Source: Pelotomaculum_C sp050950345
GTDB lineage: Bacteria; Bacillota; Desulfotomaculia; Desulfotomaculales; Pelotomaculaceae
NCBI GenBank assembly: GCA_050950345.1
Contig: JBMNHK010000004.1
Location: 124,001 to 188,000, forward strand
Direction of reading: 5' to 3'
DNA length: 64,000 bases
In this document: piece by piece, positions 16,732 to 23,803 of the stretch
Numbering within the stretch: the first letter of the stretch is position 1
Layout of the letters: each line of letters begins with the position of its first letter
Made by a program: the position numbers and the translations under genes
The notes under the pieces: generated by a model
Seen by the model: the letters and a program-made list of their open reading frames with translations, nothing else
Told to the model about the DNA's origin: nothing
Databases searched by the model: none

Positions 16732-17071
16732 GGAGAACGTCGAAGCAATTTTTTCTCAACTTAACGACATGGTGTCCACCAAAACTATCGTAGGGGAGCC
16801 GATTATCCACGGCAACACGACGATCATCCCCATACTTACAGCCAGCTTTGGAGTTGGTCTGGGCGGCGGGGAAGGCAGTGAACAAAACAAGGTCAGCGGC
16901 AAGGGCAGTGGCGGCGGGGCCGGCGCCAAACTTGCGCCGACAGCTCTCATCATCCTGCAGGGCGATGATGTCAAGGTTTACTCCCTTACACAGAAGGGCA
17001 CGTTGGAAAAACTGGCTGATCTGGTGCCGGAAGTAATGTCGAAAATAAAACAACAGGTTGAAGGCGAATAG
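16724..17071 (+). CDS. gerW: Spore germination/sporulation protein GerW (YtfJ)
   Basis: 115 residues with a GTG start inside the end of the DUF2953 gene. The N-terminal part FKENVEAIFSQLNDMVSTKT, followed by VGEPIIHGNTTIIPI, a Gly-rich linker (GVGLGGGEG ... GSGGGAGAK), then PTALIILQGDDVKVY and a C-terminal helix, matches the YtfJ/GerW family. GerW is made in the developing spore and is needed for L-alanine-driven germination in Bacillus subtilis. The context with DUF2953 upstream is conserved. It supports assignment of the host to endospore formers. Confidence 0.9.
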   Translation: MFKENVEAIFSQLNDMVSTKTIVGEPIIHGNTTIIPILTASFGVGLGGGEGSEQNKVSGKGSGGGAGAKLAPTALIILQGDDVKVYSLTQKGTLEKLADLVPEVMSKIKQQVEGE

Positions 17072-17081
17072 CAGGGACTAT

Positions 17082-17576
17082 ATGACTTTAATAAAACTAC
17101 TTAAACGAGTGTTGTCCTGGGCAGCTGTGCTTTTTTGCCTGCTGTCCATTTATTATTTATCGGCACAGCCTGCTGCTAAATCATCGGCTAACAGCAAAGG
17201 TGTCGTGGCCGGTTGTTTGGAGGTAACTACGAAGGTTGCTCAGATCCAGCTTGAAGAGCCGGAAAAAGACCGCCTGGTTCAACGCATCGATGAGGTTGCC
17301 CGTGAATATATGCACGGGGTGGTGTACCTGGTTCTGGGTTTAGCCTTGAGCAATGCTCTGCTAGTGAGCGGTGTCAAAGGACGGCAAGCCTGGCTTCTGG
17401 CCCTGTCGTTATGTGTGCTATATGCTGTTTCAGATGAGATTCACCAAGTATTTGTCCCCGGCAGGAGTTTTCAATTCAGTGACCTGGCTATGGATACGGC
17501 AGGCAGCATTATCGGAATCTGGCTAAGGGTGACAGGGGTGACAAGGGGACGGGTGACAAGGGGACGGGGTTGTTGA
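17082..17576 (+). CDS. VanZ-family membrane protein
   Basis: About 164 residues from ATG 17082 (MTLIKLLKRVLSW); a TTG at 17058 would overlap gerW and is less likely. Four predicted membrane helices; the family signature YAVSDEIHQVFVPGRSFQFS is followed by DLAMDTAGSIIGIWL. VanZ-like proteins are integral membrane proteins, of which VanZ itself gives low-level teicoplanin resistance; the general function is unknown. The last 14 or so residues (VTGVTRGRVTRGRG) are encoded by the left arm of a very long hairpin (17527-17645), i.e. the C-terminus was acquired from or altered by the repeat. Confidence 0.85.
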   Translation: MTLIKLLKRVLSWAAVLFCLLSIYYLSAQPAAKSSANSKGVVAGCLEVTTKVAQIQLEEPEKDRLVQRIDEVAREYMHGVVYLVLGLALSNALLVSGVKGRQAWLLALSLCVLYAVSDEIHQVFVPGRSFQFSDLAMDTAGSIIGIWLRVTGVTRGRVTRGRGC

Positions 17577-17645
17577 CAACATCAAGATGTTGTCAACAAC
17601 CCCGTCCCCTTGTCACCCGTCCCCTTGTCACCCCCCCTGTCACCC
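17527..17645. repeat. Very long hairpin: 57-bp stem, 2-base loop
   Basis: The left arm 17527-17583 pairs with 17586-17645 around the loop AA; the only defect is three extra C in the right arm. Each arm contains direct repeats of GTGACAAGGGGACGG. The vanZ-like stop codon lies in the left arm, and the spore gene at 17657 converges from the other side. It could end both transcripts as a bidirectional terminator; the size is far beyond a normal terminator. Confidence 0.9.
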
Positions 17646-17656
17646 TTGTCACCTTA

Positions 17657-17791
17657 TTAAATGCCGCCCCAGAAGCCGACTCCGAAGACCAGGAGAATGA
17701 AAATCAGGAAAATTATGAAACCCCAATTGCCAAAAGCATCGGTGCCGCAACCACCGCCAGCGCCGCCAGCGCCTCCAACTCCAAATGCCAT
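17657..17791 (-). CDS. YjcZ-family sporulation peptide
   Basis: A 44-residue ORF: MAFGVGGAGGAGGGCG, then FGNWGFIIFLIFILLVFGVG and the end FWGGI. The Gly-rich head plus one hydrophobic helix ending in a G-x-G-x-W motif is the signature of the YjcZ family of small sporulation proteins. AAGGAGG stands 8 bases before the ATG at 17791. Such peptides are made late in sporulation; their role is not known. It converges on the long hairpin. Confidence 0.85.
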   Translation of the reverse strand: MAFGVGGAGGAGGGCGTDAFGNWGFIIFLIFILLVFGVGFWGGI

Positions 17792-17930
17792 ATAATAACC
17801 TCCTTGTTTTTTAACTAACATATACTATGAGGAAGGTTGAATATTGGTTCCATAAAAAAACAGTTGCCCACAATCTTTCCTCCGTCAACCCCGGCAGCAA
17901 TAACTCCCCAAAAGATCGCGAAAAAAACTA

Positions 17931-17986
17931 TTGACAATGAGCTTAGAAGCAGTATTATTGTATTAGGAGCTTAATACAATAATACT
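17931..17986 (+). promoter_or_regulatory. Promoter and perfect palindromic operator of the GntR-ABC operon
   Basis: The -35 TTGACA (17931-17936) and -10 TATTAT (17953-17958) are 16 bases apart. AGTATTATTGTATT (17951-17964) and AATACAATAATACT (17973-17986) are perfect 14-bp inverted arms with an 8-base spacer covering the -10 and start region. The adjacent GntR (YtrA-type) repressor is the natural candidate to bind here and repress its own operon. Confidence 0.75.
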
Positions 17987-18006
17987 ATGATACAGGAGGT
18001 GCTGCT

Positions 18007-18378
18007 ATGCCATGGGAACTAAAATCCGACCGGCCTATTTACACCCAATTAATTGAACAGATCGAGCTATTGATCTTTTCCGGCGTATACCCCCCCGGGT
18101 CTAAACTGCCTTCCGTAAGGGATATGGCCCAGGAGGCTGCAGTTAATCCGAATACTATGCAGCGGGCCCTAACTAAATTGGAGGAAGAAGGCCTCATCAT
18201 TACACACCGCACCAGCGGTCGTACAGTTACGGAGGATGTGCAAATGATTCAGCGGGCCAAAGCCAAACTGGCCCAGGAACAGGTAAAGGAATTCCTGGAA
18301 AAAATGCAGTTGATGGGCTTTGAACAAAAGGATATTGTAGCCATCATCAAGGACATGGTTAAGGAGGTGCAGGCATGA
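18007..18378 (+). CDS. GntR-family (YtrA-type) transcriptional regulator
   Basis: 123 residues, ATG 18007 behind AGGAGG. A winged HTH fills most of the protein: PIYTQLIEQIELLIFSGVY, PGSKLPSVRDMAQEAAVNPN and LEEEGLIITHRTSGRTV. Only a short helical tail follows, without an effector domain, as in the YtrA subfamily that controls ABC transporters. It overlaps the next ATPase gene by 4 bases. The perfect palindrome over the promoter is its likely site, giving negative autoregulation relieved by cell-envelope stress or antibiotics (family knowledge, not shown here). Confidence 0.92.
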   Translation: MPWELKSDRPIYTQLIEQIELLIFSGVYPPGSKLPSVRDMAQEAAVNPNTMQRALTKLEEEGLIITHRTSGRTVTEDVQMIQRAKAKLAQEQVKEFLEKMQLMGFEQKDIVAIIKDMVKEVQA

Positions 18379-19073
18379 GTGCGATTTTAGCATGCAAGGG
18401 TCTGACGAAAAGATTTGGCTCCAAGGAAGCATTGGTTGACGTGGACCTCAATCTGGAACGGGGGCAAATCATCGGATTACTGGGTCCTAACGGCAGCGGC
18501 AAAACCACCCTGCTCAAATTGGCCAACGGGCTTTTGACCCCCACCGGCGGGGAAATCCTCATTGACGGCCAAAGCCCCGGCATTGAAACCAAAAAAATAG
18601 TGTCCTACCTGCCGGAAAGGTCTTATTTGAATGATTGGATGCGGGTCCACCAAATCATCGAGTTTTTCACCGATTTCTATGAGAATTTTAGGCCGGAGGA
18701 AGCTTATGCTATGCTGCAAAGCCTCCAGATCAACCCCGATGACAGGCTGAAAAACATGTCTAAGGGCACGAAGGAAAAGATCCAGTTGATCCTTGTGATG
18801 AGCCGGGAAGCAAAGCTGTATCTTCTGGATGAGCCCATCGGGGGCGTGGATCCCGCAGCCAGGGATTACATTCTAAAAACCATCCTCAATAATTATAATG
18901 AAAATGCCACGATAATTATTTCGACGCATCTCATCGCGGAGATAGAAAATATTTTGGATTACGTTGTCTTTATCAATCAAGGACGGATTGTATTGACCGA
19001 CCGGGTGGACGAGATCCGGGCTGCAAAAGGCCAATCTGTAGATGAATTGTTCAGGGAGGTGTTTAAATGTTAG
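18375..19073 (+). CDS. ABC transporter ATP-binding protein (YtrB/BcrA-like)
   Basis: 232 residues with Walker A GPNGSGKTT at about 37-45, Walker B LYLLDEPIGGVDP and the H-loop IISTHLIAEIE. The signature motif is degenerate: NMSKGTKEKIQL in place of LSGGQ, a feature of the YtrB/CcmA-type ATPases linked to GntR regulators. It energises export or sensing by the permease encoded next (7-base overlap). The start is ATG 18375 with AAGGAGG. Confidence 0.92.
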   Translation: MSAILACKGLTKRFGSKEALVDVDLNLERGQIIGLLGPNGSGKTTLLKLANGLLTPTGGEILIDGQSPGIETKKIVSYLPERSYLNDWMRVHQIIEFFTDFYENFRPEEAYAMLQSLQINPDDRLKNMSKGTKEKIQLILVMSREAKLYLLDEPIGGVDPAARDYILKTILNNYNENATIIISTHLIAEIENILDYVVFINQGRIVLTDRVDEIRAAKGQSVDELFREVFKC

Positions 19074-19867
19074 GCAGACTATTAAAATATGAAGTCAAAG
19101 CCACCTCGCGGGTACTCCTACCCCTGTTTATTGCGTTGCTGCTTTTTGCGGCGATCACCAGGGTAATTACCGCCCTGGGTCCGTCCGCCGAGTCTATTCC
19201 TGCTGTAATCAGCATGATCATCTATGGCTTGATCATGGTGGCCATGTTTATCACGACCTTTATCACGATACTCTATCGCTTTTTCAAAAATCTTCTAGCC
19301 GATGAAGGCTATTTGATGCATACGCTTCCCGTGCCGGCCTGGCAGCATATCTTGAGTAAGCTCCTGGTATCCATCCTGTGGATTGTGGCCAGCGGTGTCA
19401 TCGCTATGGTCTCAATTATGATCCTTGGTTTTGAGATGTCGGATTTCACCAGGATATTTGCCTTTTTTACTACTGGATATCAACATGTCTTTGCAGAGAT
19501 TGGCCTGTCGCTCTACGTCTTGTCCTTAGAGGTTATCCTGGGGTTTTTCCTGAGTATCGCCTGCGGCATACTGATCATTTATGCCTCCATGGCCATCGGG
19601 CACCAGTTTAACCGCCATAAAATACTGGCCTCCTTTGGAGCCTTCATCGTGCTCAATACCATATCCCAGATACTGTTTATGCTTTTTACCTGGGCTCCGT
19701 TCTGGCTCACATCCAATGAAGCCCTGGAAGCAATCTATATGCAGTGGCCGAAGCAACTGGTCGTGGAACTGGTAATTGCTTATTATCTTGCATTTACAGC
19801 CCTCATAGGCGCGGCTTACTTTGCCTTGACTAATTTCATCTTGAGCAAGCGCCTGAATCTGGAGTAG
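19067..19867 (+). CDS. ABC transporter permease (ABC-2-like, six helices)
   Basis: 266 residues, MLGRLLKYEVKATSRVLLPL at the start, then membrane helices near 17-37, 47-70, 100-125, 140-165, 180-205 and 233-258. The N-terminal LLKYEVKATSR is typical of the permeases paired with YtrB-type ATPases in GntR-controlled operons. Substrate unknown; related systems respond to peptide antibiotics or cell-wall inhibitors. It starts inside the upstream ATPase gene, so the three genes form one operon. Confidence 0.88.
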   Translation: MLGRLLKYEVKATSRVLLPLFIALLLFAAITRVITALGPSAESIPAVISMIIYGLIMVAMFITTFITILYRFFKNLLADEGYLMHTLPVPAWQHILSKLLVSILWIVASGVIAMVSIMILGFEMSDFTRIFAFFTTGYQHVFAEIGLSLYVLSLEVILGFFLSIACGILIIYASMAIGHQFNRHKILASFGAFIVLNTISQILFMLFTWAPFWLTSNEALEAIYMQWPKQLVVELVIAYYLAFTALIGAAYFALTNFILSKRLNLE

Positions 19868-19913
19868 CTTTTAGGCAGGAGACCTAATAATATAATATGA
19901 TATTGTAAAGGAA

Positions 19914-19961
19914 AGTCCCGGCACTCGTAGAATAATATGTTAGATCAGGAGTGCCGGGACT
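19914..19961. terminator. 13-bp perfect hairpin after the GntR-ABC operon
   Basis: AGTCCCGGCACTC (19914-19926) pairs with GAGTGCCGGGACT (19949-19961). It lies between the permease stop and galE. The loop is 22 bases and only TGTTCGGTT follows, so it is a possible terminator without a clear T-run. Confidence 0.5.
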
Positions 19962-19993
19962 GTTCGGTTGAGCCTGTGGAAGGAGTGTTATGA

Positions 19994-20986
19994 TTGAATA
20001 TTTTATTGACCGGCGGGGCCGGTTATATCGGCTCCCACACCGCCGTCACTTTGCTGGAGGCAGGTCACAACGTGGTGGTGGCGGATAATTTATGTAACAG
20101 CAATCAGGAAACTCTGGAGCGGATCAGGCAGATCACGCAGAAAGAGATCCCTTTCTATCACATAGATGTAACCGAACAAGATAAGGTGAACAGTATCTTT
20201 GCCAGCCACCGGCTGGACGGCGTCGTCCATTTTGCCGGTTTGAAGGCGGTTGGCGAGTCCGTGGAAAAGCCGCTGACTTACTACTACAACAACGTTGTCT
20301 GCACCATGGTGTTGGCCAAAGCCTGTTTGACATACGGCGTGAAGCGGTTTGTCTTCAGTTCCTCGGCCACCGTGTACGGAGAGAATGTAGTCCCTTTTGT
20401 GGAAACCATGGAGCTTTTGCCGGCTACCAACCCTTATGGCTCCACCAAGGTCATGAGCGAGCGTATCCTCAGTGACATCGTCAAGGCCAATCCTGATTGG
20501 ATGGTGGCGCTCTTAAGGTATTTCAATCCCGTAGGCGCCCATGAAAGCGGCCTGATTGGCGAGGACCCGAAAGGTATCCCCAACAACCTGATGCCTTACA
20601 TAACTAAAGTAGCCAAGGGGGAATTAGACCGGCTCCGGGTTTTTGGCGATGATTATCCCACCATCGACGGCACCGGCGTCCGGGATTATATCCATGTGAT
20701 GGATCTGGCGGAAGGGCACATGGCGGCTCTGGACCAACTGGGACCGGGCCTGCATATATACAACCTGGGCACCGGCAAAGGCACCAGTGTGCTGCAGTTG
20801 GTGCGGGCTTTTGAGGAGGCCAACGGGGTCAAGGTGCCTTATGAAATCGTGGCCAGGCGGCCGGGGGACATAGCCGAGTGCTATGCCGACGCCTCAAAAG
20901 CCTGGCGGGATTTAGGCTGGAAGACCAGGCGGGATTTGCTGGATATGTGCAGGGACGCCTGGCGCTTTGAAAAGAATAATATTTAG
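19994..20986 (+). CDS. galE: UDP-glucose 4-epimerase
   Basis: A 330-residue short-chain dehydrogenase-type epimerase that interconverts UDP-glucose and UDP-galactose with bound NAD; cytosolic, Leloir pathway and precursor supply for surface polysaccharides. The NAD motif GGAGYIGSH is at residues 7-15, SSSATVYG at about 123-130, and the catalytic pair Tyr148/Lys152 in NPYGSTK. Start: TTG 19994, 8 bases behind AAGGAG; an ATG at 19990 is out of frame. galT lies 42 kb away. Partial galE copies lie at 21018-21057 and 22488-22600. Confidence 0.95.
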   Translation: MNILLTGGAGYIGSHTAVTLLEAGHNVVVADNLCNSNQETLERIRQITQKEIPFYHIDVTEQDKVNSIFASHRLDGVVHFAGLKAVGESVEKPLTYYYNNVVCTMVLAKACLTYGVKRFVFSSSATVYGENVVPFVETMELLPATNPYGSTKVMSERILSDIVKANPDWMVALLRYFNPVGAHESGLIGEDPKGIPNNLMPYITKVAKGELDRLRVFGDDYPTIDGTGVRDYIHVMDLAEGHMAALDQLGPGLHIYNLGTGKGTSVLQLVRAFEEANGVKVPYEIVARRPGDIAECYADASKAWRDLGWKTRRDLLDMCRDAWRFEKNNI

Positions 20987-21017
20987 GCGACCAGGGGATA
21001 TTGCCAGGTGCACCCCC

Positions 21018-21057
21018 GACGTTGCCGCAGCTACGGAATTAGGATGGAAGACTTGAC
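21018..21057 (+). pseudogene. galE C-terminal remnant
   Basis: The short frame DVAAATELGWKT followed by a stop corresponds to the conserved ADxSKAxxELGWK motif near the end of GalE, as in galE itself at 20886-20925. It is diverged from the neighbouring gene, so it is an old duplicate or a second paralogue. See also 22488-22600. Confidence 0.4.
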
Positions 21058-21093
21058 CTGGTCCAAATCCGCAATTCCCTGACATGGGTGTGG

Positions 21094-21099
21094 TATAAT
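21094..21099 (+). promoter_or_regulatory. Extended -10 promoter element before the CoA-transferase
   Basis: TGG-TATAAT matches the extended -10 consensus (TGN-TATAAT), about 57 bases before the GTG start. The -35 region (GCAATT) is weak, which is usual for extended -10 promoters. Confidence 0.5.
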
Positions 21100-21155
21100 C
21101 TGGGGAAAGTATTCCATATGCACTGGTTAATTATTATTGTAATTGGGGTGATGTT

Positions 21156-22487
21156 GTGAATTACGCTGCTGAATACAAAAACAAGCTGGTTAAGCCGGAA
21201 GAGGCTGTTATGCTGGTTAAATCCGGCGATTGGGTTGATTACGGTTGCTTTGCCGGCTCAGCTGTGGTGCTGGATAAAGCCCTGGCAGCCCGCAAAGATG
21301 AATTGTGGGATGTGAAGATCCGGGGCACCAATCGCCAGGCCGGCCAGCCTGAAGTTGCCGTGTGCGATCCTACCCGGGAGCATTTTATCTATCACAGCTG
21401 GCAGATGAGCAAATTTGAGCGTCAGCTGAGCGACAAAGGCCTTTGTACATACATACCCAGCTTGATGCACCAAATGGATATCTATTATCAGGATTATGTG
21501 GATGTGGATGTAGCTTTAATAGCAGTGGCCCCAATGGATGAACATGGCTTCTTCAACTTTGGTCCCCAGGCTGCCCATACTATGGCCATCTGCAATAAGG
21601 CTAAAAAGATTGTCCTGGAAGTCAATCATCAAATGCCCCGTTGCTATGGCCGGGAAGAAGCCATACATATTTCTCGAGTGGACTGCGTGGTGGAGGCCGA
21701 TTACCCTCTACCTGTGGTGCCCTCAGTCGAACCCAACGAGATCGATCGCAAAGTTGCTGCCATTATCATGGAGTATTTGCATGACGGTTGCTGTCTGCAG
21801 CTGGGTATTGGCGGCATGCCCAACGCCGTTGGTGAAATGATCGCCAATTCCGACCTGAAAGACCTGGGCATTCATACAGAGATGTTTGTGGACTCAATGG
21901 TGGATATGGTGGAGAGGGGCATGGTTACCTGCGCCAAAAAAAACATTGATAAATATAAAATAGTGGCTACTTTTGCCCTGGGTACCAAGAAGAACTATGA
22001 CTTTATCAACGAGAACCCCATGTGTGCCTTCGTGCCGGGCAGCTATACCAACGACCCCAATGTCATCGGGCAATTGGACAACTTCGTCTCGATCATTAAT
22101 TGCATTGATGTGGACCTTTTTGGCCAAATCAATTCAGAGTCATCCGGGCTGCGGCAAATCAGTGGGACAGGCGGGTCCGTTTGTTTCGCCCTGGGGGCTT
22201 TGCGCTCCAGGGGCGGCAAAGGCTTTATTTGCATGTCTTCAACCTTCAGGAAAGACGGTCAGGTATTTTCCCGGATCCGCCCTCTCCTTGAGCCAGGGTC
22301 GGTTGTAACCATCCACCGTGGTTTAGCTCCGAACATTGTCACCGAATACGGGCTGGCTTCCTTGCGGGGCAAGTCTTTGTGGGAAAGGGCAGAAGCCCTG
22401 ATTGCTATTGCCCACCCCGATTTCCGGGAAGATTTAATTAAGAGCGCCCAGGAGATGGGCATTTGGCGCCGCAGCAACAAAAAATAG
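21156..22487 (+). CDS. Acetate-dependent CoA-transferase (butyryl-/4-hydroxybutyrate-CoA:acetate type)
   Basis: A 443-residue family I CoA-transferase of the acetyl-CoA hydrolase/transferase group. It moves CoA from an acyl-CoA to acetate (or the reverse) through an enzyme glutamyl-CoA thioester. The segments LQLGIGGMPNAVGEMI and LGIHTEMFVDSMVDM carry the expected catalytic glutamate (about Glu242). Also visible are GTGGSVCFALGALRSRGGKG and TEYGLASLRGKSLWERA. The exact substrate (butyryl-CoA, 4-hydroxybutyryl-CoA or another short acyl-CoA) cannot be fixed. The GTG start has GGGGTGAT upstream. It lies alone between galE fragments, suggesting arrival by recombination. Confidence 0.88.
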   Translation: MNYAAEYKNKLVKPEEAVMLVKSGDWVDYGCFAGSAVVLDKALAARKDELWDVKIRGTNRQAGQPEVAVCDPTREHFIYHSWQMSKFERQLSDKGLCTYIPSLMHQMDIYYQDYVDVDVALIAVAPMDEHGFFNFGPQAAHTMAICNKAKKIVLEVNHQMPRCYGREEAIHISRVDCVVEADYPLPVVPSVEPNEIDRKVAAIIMEYLHDGCCLQLGIGGMPNAVGEMIANSDLKDLGIHTEMFVDSMVDMVERGMVTCAKKNIDKYKIVATFALGTKKNYDFINENPMCAFVPGSYTNDPNVIGQLDNFVSIINCIDVDLFGQINSESSGLRQISGTGGSVCFALGALRSRGGKGFICMSSTFRKDGQVFSRIRPLLEPGSVVTIHRGLAPNIVTEYGLASLRGKSLWERAEALIAIAHPDFREDLIKSAQEMGIWRRSNKK

Positions 22488-22600
22488 TGTGCGGAGAGAA
22501 TGTAGCCCCATTTGTGGAAACCATGGAGCTTTTGCCAGCCACCAGGGCCATGAGCGAGCGTATTCTCAGTGACATCATCAAGGCAAACCTGATTAGTGGC
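22488..22600 (+). pseudogene. galE internal remnant lacking the catalytic tyrosine
   Basis: Directly after the CoA-transferase stop the DNA repeats galE 20378-20500 almost base for base: CGGAGAGAATGTAG, GTGGAAACCATGGAGC and ATGAGCGAGCGTAT all recur. A short stretch coding for NPYGSTKV is deleted, removing the catalytic Tyr and Lys. It cannot code for an enzyme. The order of remnants (C-terminal piece first, this internal piece second) is not that of a simple tandem duplicate. Confidence 0.75.
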
Positions 22601-22611
22601 GCCCCTAAAAT

Positions 22612-22649
22612 AATTAAGCCTAGTTTTCAAAAAAAAATTAGGCTTAATT
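22612..22649 (-). terminator. Hairpin behind the SMR operon
   Basis: AATTAAGCCTA (22612-22622) pairs with TAGGCTTAATT (22639-22649); the stem is 11 bp. It follows the stop of the second SMR gene on the minus strand. The T-run on that strand sits mostly in the loop, followed by ATTTTAGG. Confidence 0.5.
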
Positions 22650-22664
22650 CATTTAAGGGCTTAA

Positions 22665-22982
22665 TTAAGAAACCAGTTTTAGTCCAACGGTAGCCCCCAG
22701 AATCATAGCGATAAAGACAAGCCTTTTCCAATCCTTTGATTCACCATAAAACAGCATGCCCACCAAAGCGCCGCCGACAACACCAATGCCGGTCCAAATT
22801 GCATAAGCTGTGCCCATGGGAATAAATTGCAACGAATAACCGAGCAATGTAAAACTTATTCCAAATCCCAATATAAGCAAGATAACGGTTTGCCAGTTTC
22901 GATGGATAGTTAAGCGGTTAATCATCGCCACACCAAAGGTCTCAAAAAAGCCTCCTAAAATTAAAGTAAACCAGGCCATCAA
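22665..22982 (-). CDS. SMR-family exporter subunit (YkkD-like)
   Basis: 105 residues with four membrane helices and the SMR signature: the conserved membrane glutamate in GGFFETFGV (about residue 14), GTAYAIWTGIGVVGGAL, and the C-terminal ILGATVGLKL. Its ATG overlaps the stop of the upstream SMR gene (ATGA), so the two are translated together and probably form a heterodimer. With the guanidine-I riboswitch in front, the pair should export guanidinium ion in exchange for protons. Paired SMRs of this type also confer low-level drug resistance in Bacillus (ykkCD). Confidence 0.9.
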   Translation of the reverse strand: MMAWFTLILGGFFETFGVAMINRLTIHRNWQTVILLILGFGISFTLLGYSLQFIPMGTAYAIWTGIGVVGGALVGMLFYGESKDWKRLVFIAMILGATVGLKLVS

Positions 22983-23320
22983 GTTTCAGCCCCTTTCTCG
23001 ACATTGTCATCAGTGACCAGTTTCAAACCAGTGACTCCGGCTAACAGTACGGCGATGAGAATAATTATCTCCACATTAAATGGTTCGCCAAAGAAAATAA
23101 TATCTGAAACCACTGTGCCTGTTGTTCCTAATCCCACATAAATAGCATAGACTGTACCGGCAGGAAGCACTTGCCCCGCTGCAACCAATAAATAATTGCT
23201 GACGATAATAGCGATAATTGTCCCGGTCCAGGTCAAAAAATCATAAGCGTGAGTCAAGCCTATTACCCAACCAACTTCAATAAGAGCTGCAATAAATACT
23301 GTTATCCAGTATTTATTCAT
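22979..23320 (-). CDS. SMR-family exporter subunit (YkkC-like)
   Basis: 113 residues, four helices, conserved glutamate in IAALIEVGWVIGL (about residue 15), GTVYAIYVGLGTTGTVV and the end LLAGVTGLKLVTDDN. It is the first gene after the guanidine-I riboswitch and forms an ATGA-overlapping pair with the second SMR gene. Paired SMR subunits usually have opposite membrane topology. Start: ATG 23320 with GGAGG upstream. Function inferred: guanidinium/H+ antiport. Confidence 0.9.
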   Translation of the reverse strand: MNKYWITVFIAALIEVGWVIGLTHAYDFLTWTGTIIAIIVSNYLLVAAGQVLPAGTVYAIYVGLGTTGTVVSDIIFFGEPFNVEIIILIAVLLAGVTGLKLVTDDNVEKGAET

Positions 23321-23350
23321 TTAGCTAACACCTCCGGTTTTAGTATGATT

Positions 23351-23475
23351 AACAAAAAAGCCTGAGAGATACTGTTTAACAGTTTTTCTCCCAGGCTTTT
23401 ATCCTTCCGTGACACAGCGAGCTGTGAGTTTTCTCTCGGACCAGACCAGCTTAAAGCTGCGGAACCCTAGAAAAC
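23351..23475 (-). ncRNA. Guanidine-I (ykkC) riboswitch with terminator
   Basis: On the minus strand the conserved aptamer boxes occur in order: CTAGGGTTCCG (complement of 23460-23470), GGTCTGGTCCGAGAGA, then ACGGAAGGATAAAAGCC and GGGAGA. Downstream, AGCCTGGGAGA pairs with TCTCTCAGGCT followed by TTTTTTG (complement of 23354-23359), forming an intrinsic terminator that shares sequence with the aptamer end. Guanidine binding would block the terminator and switch on the two SMR genes. The gene context agrees fully with this riboswitch class. Confidence 0.93.
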
Positions 23476-23533
23476 ATTAGATGTATGCGTTTAACTAAAT
23501 TATACACATTTTATATCTATTTTCAAGGAGTAG

Positions 23534-23803
23534 ATGTTAGAAATGCTGACACACATGGAGCTATTTGTCGGGCTTAAATATTTTATTGCTTATGCTCCTG
23601 TGAAAAGATATCATATAACAATGAAAGATAATCCCGAATTCGGGAATTGTAAAGGGGTTTTGGTTAAAGGTTGTCATATAAAAATGAAAGGCAAGGCAAT
23701 ACAATGTAACAATCTATGCCTCAATGCTGTTGGCAGCACTTTGTACATGAGCAGATTGTCAATTAAGAGAATAGGGATGAAAGGTAAGGGAATACATGCT
23801 TGA
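23534..23803 (+). CDS. Small Cys-containing protein with internal repeat, unknown
   Basis: An 89-residue frame from ATG 23534 with AAGGAG 3 bases upstream (a second in-frame ATG at 23543 has better spacing). It contains an internal 21-residue periodicity: YHITMKDN and CHIKMKGK, coded by near-identical TCATATAACAATGAAAG (23611) and TCATATAAAAATGAAAG (23674), and four cysteines in the second half. It overlaps the traB-like gene by 8 bases, consistent with coupling. No family recognised; it may be a non-coding leader by chance open. Confidence 0.35.
   Translation: MLEMLTHMELFVGLKYFIAYAPVKRYHITMKDNPEFGNCKGVLVKGCHIKMKGKAIQCNNLCLNAVGSTLYMSRLSIKRIGMKGKGIHA

Noticed and set aside
17527..17645. CRISPR-like repeat array
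   Set aside because: The repeat units are arranged as one palindrome without unique spacers.
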